Part shown: piece after piece, positions 50,374 through 56,070 of the stretch
Numbering within the stretch: the stretch's first letter is position 1
How the letters are laid out: every line of letters starts with the position of its first letter
Source: MGBC131033 sp910585655
GTDB lineage: Bacteria > Bacillota > Clostridia > Lachnospirales > Lachnospiraceae
Length of the DNA: 56,070 nucleotides
NCBI GenBank assembly: GCA_949502025.1
Contig: CATBCG010000050.1
Span: 1 to 56,070 of the forward strand
Reading direction: 5' to 3'
Position numbers and translations under genes: made by a program
The notes under the pieces: generated by a model
The model's input: only the letters and a program-made list of their open reading frames with translations
The model's database searches: none
What the model was told of the DNA's origin: nothing

Positions 50374-50472
50374 AACGGGTTGTAGAAACGGAATACAAAG
50401 TATGACAATACAACAGTAGACAGTAGAGTGGAAATACAGCAATGGAACAGAAAAACAGAAGGAAAGTAGAAT

Positions 50473-51252
50473 ATGACGGAACAAGGAAACCATCAAAAAG
50501 AAACAAACATCGTAGAGGTCTGCTGCGGCAGCCTTTACGATGCCAGGCAGGCTGCGCTGGGTGGGGCAGATCGGATTGAATTAAACTCTGCTCTGGCTCT
50601 GGGTGGTCTTACGCCAACGGCAGCGACCTTGCGTCTGATAAAAGCACAATTACCAGATTTGCCTGTAATGGCGATGGTACGACCACGCGGAGCCGGGTTT
50701 TGTTACTTAGAAGAGGAAATTTCGGTGATGGAGGAGGAGTGTCTGGAACTGTTACACAATGGGGCAGACGGGATTGTATTTGGCTGCTTACAAGCAGATG
50801 CTTCTTTAGAGGCAGAGGCGACAAAACGGTTGGTAACGCTTATAAAAGAAGCAGAAAAAACGGCAGTATTTCACCGTGCCTTTGACTGTGCGGCAAATCC
50901 TTTTACGATGATGGAGCAACTGATTTCACTTGGCGTAGATCGGGTATTGACCAGTGGGCAGAAAAAAACGGCTCTGGAGGGTGCGGGGCTTCTTTCCGAA
51001 CTGCAGCGGCAATACGGAACTGAAATAGAACTGGTAGCAGGAAGCGGCGTGCAGGCGGCAAATGTCGGCGCATTGATAGAAAAAACGGGGATTTCCCAGG
51101 TGCATAGTTCCTGTAAAGACTGGCTGACCGATCCGACGACGATACAAAACGGAGTATCTTATCAAATAGCGTCTGGAGAGCGTGTATATCAATATGATGT
51201 TGTATCTGCCGAGATAGTACGGGAGCTGGTACGAATCGTACATAAAAGTTAA
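50473..51252 (+). CDS. cutC: CutC family protein
   Basis: The 259-residue TIM-barrel protein has the CutC signature EVCCGSLYDARQAALGGADRIELNSALALGGLTPT, then MVRPRGAGFCY, GADGIVFGCL, VFHRAFD and RVLTSGQKKTA. It was linked to copper tolerance in E. coli, but that role is disputed. AAAGTAGA is the only ribosome site seen. It lies 100 bp after the asparaginase gene. Confidence 0.92.
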   Translation: MTEQGNHQKETNIVEVCCGSLYDARQAALGGADRIELNSALALGGLTPTAATLRLIKAQLPDLPVMAMVRPRGAGFCYLEEEISVMEEECLELLHNGADGIVFGCLQADASLEAEATKRLVTLIKEAEKTAVFHRAFDCAANPFTMMEQLISLGVDRVLTSGQKKTALEGAGLLSELQRQYGTEIELVAGSGVQAANVGALIEKTGISQVHSSCKDWLTDPTTIQNGVSYQIASGERVYQYDVVSAEIVRELVRIVHKS

Positions 51253-51350
51253 AAAAACGGGCATACTATCCCCATATCAATTGGATCAGATGTTTCCGTC
51301 GGCTTGTCGTGCGCAAAAGCGGACTGGTCGGGAAACCGGAAGGGAGAGTT

Positions 51351-51797
51351 ATGTGGGGATTTTTGATTGCGCTGCTGTCAGGGGCGTTGATGAGCATACA
51401 AGGCGTATTTAATACAGGTGTTACCAAAGAAGCCGGAACGTGGATGGCGGCAGGTTTTGTGCAGGTAACGGCATTTTTGACATGTGTTGTCGCTTGGTTT
51501 ATCAGTGGCAGAGAGGGAAGCATAGGCAGTCTGTTTCATATTGAATCCAAATATATGCTTTTAGGCGGCGTGATTGGAGCGTTCATTACGTTTACCGTCA
51601 TTCAGGCAATCGGAAAGATCGGTCCGGCTGGGGCGACGATGCTGATTGTCGCAGCGCAGCTAACCACCGCTTATCTTATTGAGCTATTTGGCTTATTCGG
51701 AACGGAAAAGGCAGAGTTTTCCTGGAGGAAACTGATCGGGGTTTGTGTGATGGCAGCAGGAATTTTTTTATTCCAGGGGATGGAATGGAAAAAGTAG
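51351..51797 (+). CDS. YdcZ-type (DUF606) DMT family transporter
   Basis: ATG 51351 follows AGGGAGAG; the frame is open to 51309. The 148-residue protein has five hydrophobic segments and the DUF606 pattern SGALMSIQGVFNTGVTKEAGTWMAAGFVQ, then LLGGVIGAFITFTVI and IGPAGATMLIVAAQLTTAYLIELFGLFG. These small proteins are half-size members of the drug/metabolite transporter superfamily and usually work as dimers. Substrate unknown. Confidence 0.88.
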   Translation: MWGFLIALLSGALMSIQGVFNTGVTKEAGTWMAAGFVQVTAFLTCVVAWFISGREGSIGSLFHIESKYMLLGGVIGAFITFTVIQAIGKIGPAGATMLIVAAQLTTAYLIELFGLFGTEKAEFSWRKLIGVCVMAAGIFLFQGMEWKK

Positions 51798-51834
51798 GGA
51801 AGTTATAGAGGATTTTTGTATCATAATCCAGTCT

Positions 51835-51868
51835 AAATCCACCGTCATTTAGTGAGGGTGGATTTTTG
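51835..51868 (+). terminator. Terminator after the YdcZ-type gene
   Basis: AAATCCACC (51835-51843) pairs with GGTGGATTT (51857-51865), followed by TTG. Confidence 0.75.
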
Positions 51869-51919
51869 TAAGTAGGAGGAAATAAAAACTTTCGTAACAA
51901 AGATTTAAGAATTTTGCTA

Positions 51920-51948
51920 TTGTAATTATTCAATGAATTGGATACAAT
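51920..51948 (+). promoter_or_regulatory. Promoter of comEA
   Basis: TTGTAA (51920-51925) and TACAAT (51943-51948), spacing 17. The same pair of boxes is used at 18940 for the GerMN lipoprotein. In the leader, AAGCCGG (51999 region) can pair with CCGGTTT before TTTTA, a small attenuator-like hairpin. Confidence 0.65.
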
Positions 51949-52034
51949 AGAATTTGCATAATCTGTGAATGGAACGTCAATCTGAACGCAACATAAGACA
52001 AGCCGGTAAGCCGGTTTTTAGGAAAGGAGCGTAT

Positions 52035-52712
52035 ATGAAAGGCAAAAAACAGTGGAAGCTGGCTGTAATTTTGCTTTTCGTCGCTGTGTGTGGTGCGTTT
52101 TATCTGAGAATTCAAGATTCCGGCGGGAAGGTTGAGCTGCTGCCGGAAAGTCAGTATGCCTCAGAAGAGAAAAAAGAGACTGATCCCGAAGCTCCTGTTA
52201 AAGAAAATTTGCCAGAGGAAGAAGCCGTTGAATTGGTGATTCATGTCTGCGGAGCAGTGACTAGGGAGGGCGTATACCGTCTGCCTGCCGGAGCAAGAAT
52301 AATTGATGCGGTAGACGCTGCAGGAGGCTTTACAAAAGAGGCTGCCCAATCGTATCTGAACCAGGCGGATCACTTAGAGGATGGAATACAGATTTATATT
52401 CCGTCCAAAAAGGAAGTGGAGGAATGGGAGGATAGGGCAGGAGAAGAGCCGCCAGGCAGTATAGGAAGCATCGGTGGAAGGCAGAATCCTGTAAACCAAG
52501 AGGGTGCAGATGGCAAAATAGACCTGAATACGGCAGGAAAGGAAGAACTGATGAACCTGCCTGGTATCGGAGAGCAAAAGGCGGAAGCGATTCTTTCTTA
52601 TCGGGAGGCAAAGGGCGGCTTTCAGCAGATAGAAGAGCTGATGGAGATTCCCGGTATCAAGGAAGGAGTATTCCGTAAGATCGAGGAACGGGTTATAGTA
52701 AAGAGCAGATAA
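52035..52712 (+). CDS. comEA: ComEA-type DNA-binding protein
   Basis: ATG 52035 follows AGGAAAGGAG; the frame is open to 51969. The order in 225 residues is an N-terminal membrane anchor (WKLAVILLFVAVCGAFYL), an acidic linker, a SLBB domain (VIHVCGAVTREGVYRLPAGARIIDAVDAAGG), a Gly/Glu linker, and two helix-hairpin-helix motifs at the C-terminus (IDLNTAGKEELMNLPGIGEQKAEAILSYR, then MEIPGIKEGVF). ComEA binds incoming double-stranded DNA outside the membrane during transformation. comEC is not next to it within the window. Confidence 0.92.
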   Translation: MKGKKQWKLAVILLFVAVCGAFYLRIQDSGGKVELLPESQYASEEKKETDPEAPVKENLPEEEAVELVIHVCGAVTREGVYRLPAGARIIDAVDAAGGFTKEAAQSYLNQADHLEDGIQIYIPSKKEVEEWEDRAGEEPPGSIGSIGGRQNPVNQEGADGKIDLNTAGKEELMNLPGIGEQKAEAILSYREAKGGFQQIEELMEIPGIKEGVFRKIEERVIVKSR

Positions 52713-52779
52713 GGGCAGAAATAAAATAGAGTTTGGAAAGAACCATAGCAGTAGTTAGAAAGTGAGAGGATGGAGCGAT

Positions 52780-53469
52780 ATGGCGAAAAGAGTTTTGGTA
52801 GTGGATGATGAAAAGCTGATTGTAAAAGGCATCCGTTTTAGCCTCGAACAAGACGGCATGGAGGTGGAGTGCGCCTATGACGGCGAGGAAGCCTTGGAGA
52901 TGGCAAAGCAGACCGAGTACGATATTGTGCTGTTAGATATTATGCTTCCGAAAATGACCGGGTTAGAGGTCTGCCAGCAGATTCGGGAGTTTTCCAATAT
53001 GCCGATCATTATGCTGACCGCCAAGGGAGAGGACATGGATAAAATCCTGGGGTTAGAGTACGGCGCCGACGACTACATTACCAAACCCTTTAATATCTTA
53101 GAGGTGAAGGCGAGGATTAAGGCGATTTTGCGCCGAAACGAAAAGAATTCGGTAAAAGAAGAAAAAGCCAAGGAAATCGTCTACGAGGATATGCGCTTAG
53201 ACTGTGACGGAAGACGAGTTTATATCAAAGAAAAGGAAGTCAACCTGACCGCTAAGGAGTTTGACTTGCTAGAGCTTTTAGTGTTCCATCCAAATAAGGT
53301 ATACAGCAGAGAAAAGCTTCTAAATATTGTATGGGGCTATGATTATCCGGGGGATATGCGGACCGTGGACGTCCATATCCGCCGCCTCCGGGAAAAAATT
53401 GAAATGAATCCAAGTGAACCGAACTATATACATACAAAATGGGGTGTTGGCTATTTCTTCCAGGTTTAA
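52780..53469 (+). CDS. OmpR/PhoB-family response regulator
   Basis: ATG 52780 follows GGATGGAG; the frame is open to 52762. The 229 residues comprise a receiver domain with acidic pocket Asp9-Asp10, phosphorylated Asp53 (LLDIMLPK) and Lys102 (YITKPFN), and a winged-helix DNA-binding domain (LTAKEFDLLELLV, then DVHIRRLREKIE). Its stop codon lies inside the start region of the kinase gene, so the pair is translationally coupled. Confidence 0.95.
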   Translation: MAKRVLVVDDEKLIVKGIRFSLEQDGMEVECAYDGEEALEMAKQTEYDIVLLDIMLPKMTGLEVCQQIREFSNMPIIMLTAKGEDMDKILGLEYGADDYITKPFNILEVKARIKAILRRNEKNSVKEEKAKEIVYEDMRLDCDGRRVYIKEKEVNLTAKEFDLLELLVFHPNKVYSREKLLNIVWGYDYPGDMRTVDVHIRRLREKIEMNPSEPNYIHTKWGVGYFFQV

Positions 53470-54910
53470 ACCAATCATTCAGTTTGTAAAAAGTATAAGG
53501 GTTCAGGTATTTGGGGCGTTGGTGCTGATTGCCCTTTTGATTATGGCAGTATTTGCAGAAATGCTGTTATCTGCGTATGATGAAAAGGCATATAGCCAGA
53601 GGGTGTCCGAACTGCAGTCCTATGGGACGGTGATCGCCAACAAAATCATATCCGGCGGTTTTTTGTCCACAGCCAGTGTAGCGGAAGCAGATTCGGAAAT
53701 CTTATCGCTTTCAGAAATCTATGAAGGGCGTATCATTGTAGTAGATGATAACCTTCATGTCATACGGGATACGTATGGCTTGGAGGAAGGGAAAACCTTG
53801 ATTTCAGAAGAGACGATCCGCTGTTTTCGCGGTTCTAACAGCCTTTACCGGAACCATGTCAAGGAATATGTGGAATTGACGCTGCCGATCAACCATCCGA
53901 CGACAAAGGAGATCAAAGGCGTGATTATCCTAAGCTTTTCCCTGAAGTCTATCTCCGGTCTCTATCAAGAGCTGAGGAATACGGCAGGGCTGCTTGTTAT
54001 GACTATTTTGATTCTGGTAGTACTGTTTGCACTGGTCTATACAGTGTGGCTTGGCAAACCGTTTCAGAAACTGACGGATTCCCTTGATCACCTTTCGGAC
54101 GGTTATGTGGAAAATCCGGTGCCGATTCGGGCGTTTAGCGAGCTGGAAGCCGTCTCTACTTCTTTTAAACGAATGTTAGGGCGGATGCGGAAGTTAGAGG
54201 AGTCCCGCCAGGAATTTGTTTCTAATGTCTCTCATGAGTTAAAAACACCGATGACTTCAATCAAAGTGCTGGCGGATTCTCTGTTATCTCAGGAAGAAGC
54301 TCCGCTTGAGCTGTATCAGGAATTTATGGTTGATATCAATGATGAGATCGAGCGGGAAACAAAGATTATCAACGATTTACTCTCTCTGGTAAAGCTGGAT
54401 AAAAAAGCAGGGGATATGAACATCACCAGTGTCAATATGAATGAATTGTTAGAGCAGATCTTAAAACGGCTGCGTCCGATTGCCGGAAAGAAAAACGTAG
54501 AGCTGATTTTTGAAAGCTTTCGTCCGGTGACAGCCGAAGCAGATGAGGTCAAGCTGACGCTTGCGCTTTCTAACCTGATTGAAAATGCAATCAAATATAA
54601 CATAGAGGACGGCTGGGTACGGGTTTCTCTGAATGCCGACCATAAATTTTTCTTTGTCAAGGTGGCAGATTCCGGGATCGGGATTCCGGAGGGCGAGGAA
54701 GATTTGATTTTCGAGCGTTTTTACCGGGTGGATAAGGCGCGTTCCAGAGGAACGGGAGGAACCGGTCTGGGGCTTTCCATCACCAAAAACGTCATTTTAA
54801 TGCACCGGGGGGCGATTAAGGTATACAGCAAGGAAAACGAGGGAACCACCTTTACGGTGCGGATTCCGTTGATGTATTTATCGGACGGGAAACCAGCCTC
54901 TCTTGGATAA
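53444..54910 (+). CDS. Sensor histidine kinase, HAMP type
   Basis: The order is membrane segment 1 (VFGALVLIALLIMAVFAEML), an extracellular Cache-like sensor of about 130 residues, membrane segment 2 (LLVMTILILVVLFALVYTV), HAMP, a HisKA domain with the phosphorylated His in SHELKTPM, and HATPase with NLIENAIKYN (N box), DSGIGIPEG (G1) and GTGGTGLGLSI (G2). The start is uncertain: GTG 53414, GTG 53444 and TTG 53447 are all in frame and overlap the response regulator gene. It is followed after 46 bp by a GerMN protein. Confidence 0.93.
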   Translation: MLAISSRFKPIIQFVKSIRVQVFGALVLIALLIMAVFAEMLLSAYDEKAYSQRVSELQSYGTVIANKIISGGFLSTASVAEADSEILSLSEIYEGRIIVVDDNLHVIRDTYGLEEGKTLISEETIRCFRGSNSLYRNHVKEYVELTLPINHPTTKEIKGVIILSFSLKSISGLYQELRNTAGLLVMTILILVVLFALVYTVWLGKPFQKLTDSLDHLSDGYVENPVPIRAFSELEAVSTSFKRMLGRMRKLEESRQEFVSNVSHELKTPMTSIKVLADSLLSQEEAPLELYQEFMVDINDEIERETKIINDLLSLVKLDKKAGDMNITSVNMNELLEQILKRLRPIAGKKNVELIFESFRPVTAEADEVKLTLALSNLIENAIKYNIEDGWVRVSLNADHKFFFVKVADSGIGIPEGEEDLIFERFYRVDKARSRGTGGTGLGLSITKNVILMHRGAIKVYSKENEGTTFTVRIPLMYLSDGKPASLG

Positions 54911-54956
54911 AAGGCTAGCTGTTCTCTGGCGGTTATCATAGGAAAGGAAGAAGGCG

Positions 54957-55928
54957 GTGCGGAAAATGAGAAAAAAAAAGTGGTGGAGGCGTCTGGTGGT
55001 TCCGGCGATCTTGGTCTGTATTCTGACGGCAGCTATCGTCGGCGCAGCGCTGGAAATGGGAAAAGAAGCAGATATTAAGGAGGATACTGGTTGGAGGCTT
55101 TATTGTGTCAACAATACAGAAACAGCCGTAGTCAGCGAACCTTTTTTGCTAGAAGGAACCGAGACAGAGGAAATCATTTACGAGCTGTTAGAGGGGCTTA
55201 GCAGGGAGCCGGAAACATTTGGCAGTATGCGGGCGCTTCCGGACACGATTACTCTAAAGGACTGGAGTCTGGAAAAGGGACAGCTTACTTTAAATTTTGA
55301 TGCGAACTATGCTAATTTAACCGGGATTTCAGAAATACTACGTCGGACGGCGATTGTAAAAACGCTGTGCCAGGCGAAGGATGTGGAGTATGTAGCCTTT
55401 ACGGTGGCAGGGCAGCCACTCATGGATTCCAATGCCCAGCCAATCGGTTTGATGACGAGCAGTGATTTTATTGATAACACAGGAGGCGAGACAAATTATA
55501 CGCAGACGGTGACAGTAACACTGTTTTTTACCGGAGAGGACGGAAAAACGTTAAAGCAGTCCAGGCATCAGATCGAATTTGACGGAGCAATTTCCTTAGA
55601 GGAGTTGGTAATTGAGCAGCTTACTGCCGGGCCTTTACCAGAGGAAGAGGGGCTGTATCCTACTCTGCCAGCCAGCGCGCGGTTGTTAAAGGTCAGCAAA
55701 AAGGACGGAATCTGCTATGTGGATTTTAATGCGGATTTTTTAGATAAACTACCGGATATTTCGGACGAGGTGGCAGTGTATTCCGTGGTCAATTCTTTGG
55801 TTGAGATATCCGGGATCAATCGCGTTCAGTTTACGATTGAAGGAGAGGCATACAAGACCTATCGGGAAACACTGGCGTTTGACGGAATGTTTGAGCGGAA
55901 TCTTGATTTGGTGGAAAGTATCAATTAA
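54957..55928 (+). CDS. Membrane-anchored protein with two GerMN domains
   Basis: GTG 54957 or ATG 54966 follows AGGAAG. The 323-residue product has a basic start and one membrane segment (LVVPAILVCILTAAIVGAAL) but no proper lipobox, so it is membrane-anchored with the bulk outside. Two GerMN domains follow: one with FLLEGTETEEIIYELLEGL and LTLNFDANYANLTG, the second with VTVTLFFTGEDG and ICYVDFNADFLDKLPD. It is the third gene of the response regulator-kinase operon, an order shared with actinobacterial MtrA-MtrB-LpqB, where the GerMN protein LpqB modulates the kinase. Confidence 0.85.
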   Translation: MRKMRKKKWWRRLVVPAILVCILTAAIVGAALEMGKEADIKEDTGWRLYCVNNTETAVVSEPFLLEGTETEEIIYELLEGLSREPETFGSMRALPDTITLKDWSLEKGQLTLNFDANYANLTGISEILRRTAIVKTLCQAKDVEYVAFTVAGQPLMDSNAQPIGLMTSSDFIDNTGGETNYTQTVTVTLFFTGEDGKTLKQSRHQIEFDGAISLEELVIEQLTAGPLPEEEGLYPTLPASARLLKVSKKDGICYVDFNADFLDKLPDISDEVAVYSVVNSLVEISGINRVQFTIEGEAYKTYRETLAFDGMFERNLDLVESIN

Positions 55929-56012
55929 ATAGGTGATTGCGAAACAGGGTTGGTGTTTGATGTTCAGAAAAGGCAGATGCCGGATTTTGTGGGAGATAAG
56001 TAGGAAAAGTAG

Positions 56013-56070
56013 ATGGTGATATCGGGAAAATCGGTATGGAATATAAGCAGACAGAAAAAAGAGCGCACGA
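56013..56070 (+). CDS. Possible start of a further gene, cut by window edge
   Basis: ATG 56013, with TAGGAAAAG upstream, opens a frame of 19 residues running off the window. ATG 56036 in another frame is also open. Too little is visible to identify either. Apart from this, 55929-56070 shows nothing. Confidence 0.25.
   Translation, partial: MVISGKSVWNISRQKKERT

Noticed and set aside
1..56070. tRNA, rRNA, CRISPR arrays, prophage or intact transposase genes
   Set aside because: No tRNA-like arm motifs, spaced repeats, phage structural genes or DDE transposases were seen on either strand by eye; a tRNAscan or CRISPR search would be needed to exclude them fully.

Overview
The window looks like chromosome of a spore-forming, anaerobic, gut-type member of the Lachnospiraceae (Clostridia). 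The reasons are an intact sporulation sigma-K gene, two GerMN-domain genes, a TepA-like ClpP protease, DUF5688 and degenerate GGDEF/EAL proteins, an electron-bifurcating NfnAB pair, rubrerythrin, strong AGGAGG ribosome binding sites and moderate GC. Assignment to family level is inference from gene content. Nearly every gene is on the + strand; only a DUF1846 gene (24.2-25.6 kb) and an AraC regulator (43.3-44.4 kb) are on the - strand. I see no tRNA, rRNA, CRISPR array or intact insertion sequence.

Layout. 0-0.9 kb is decayed DNA: the tail of an Rpn-type nuclease, a palindrome and a doubly deleted methyltransferase pseudogene. 0.95-6.7 kb holds a serine hydrolase, RtcB, endonuclease V, a MmcQ/YjbR protein, a Gly/Ser/Tyr-rich small protein, a DxD-containing glycosyltransferase-like protein and sigma-K. 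6.8-13.7 kb is central metabolism: phosphoglucomutase behind a structured leader, a beta-CASP nuclease, a CYTH protein and NfnA-NfnB separated by a repeat-flanked palindrome. 13.7-19.6 kb carries a catalytically degenerate GGDEF-EAL protein with a coupled membrane protein, DUF5688, L-asparaginase, TepA and a GerMN lipoprotein. 19.6-23.4 kb is an L-rhamnose unit (AraC regulator, rhaB, rhaA). Rubrerythrin and DUF1846 follow.

25.8-32.0 kb is the least understood metabolic cluster: a LacI regulator, then, behind a near-consensus promoter, an AtuA-family protein, a separate AtuA-like small domain protein and a CaiB/BaiF CoA-transferase, followed after a terminator by a CocE/NonD hydrolase. 32.1-48.9 kb is glycan scavenging: a membrane-bound AraC regulator, a sugar-binding lipoprotein and a GH106-like glycosidase; then MATE, a polar amino acid ABC importer and Maf; then a divergent AraC regulator with a second sugar-binding lipoprotein and a GH2 glycosidase. 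Neither sugar-binding protein has permease genes here.

49-56 kb has an Rpn-type relic, a T2-type asparaginase, CutC, a YdcZ-type transporter, ComEA and a response regulator-histidine kinase-GerMN operon whose gene order resembles actinobacterial MtrA-MtrB-LpqB.

The most notable observations are the palindromic inserts between co-transcribed genes (12.1 and 28.4 kb) that share the same right-hand junction, the LacI/AtuA/CoA-transferase cluster, the RR-HK-GerMN operon, and three spaced 11-bp repeats upstream of the second sugar-binding protein gene.
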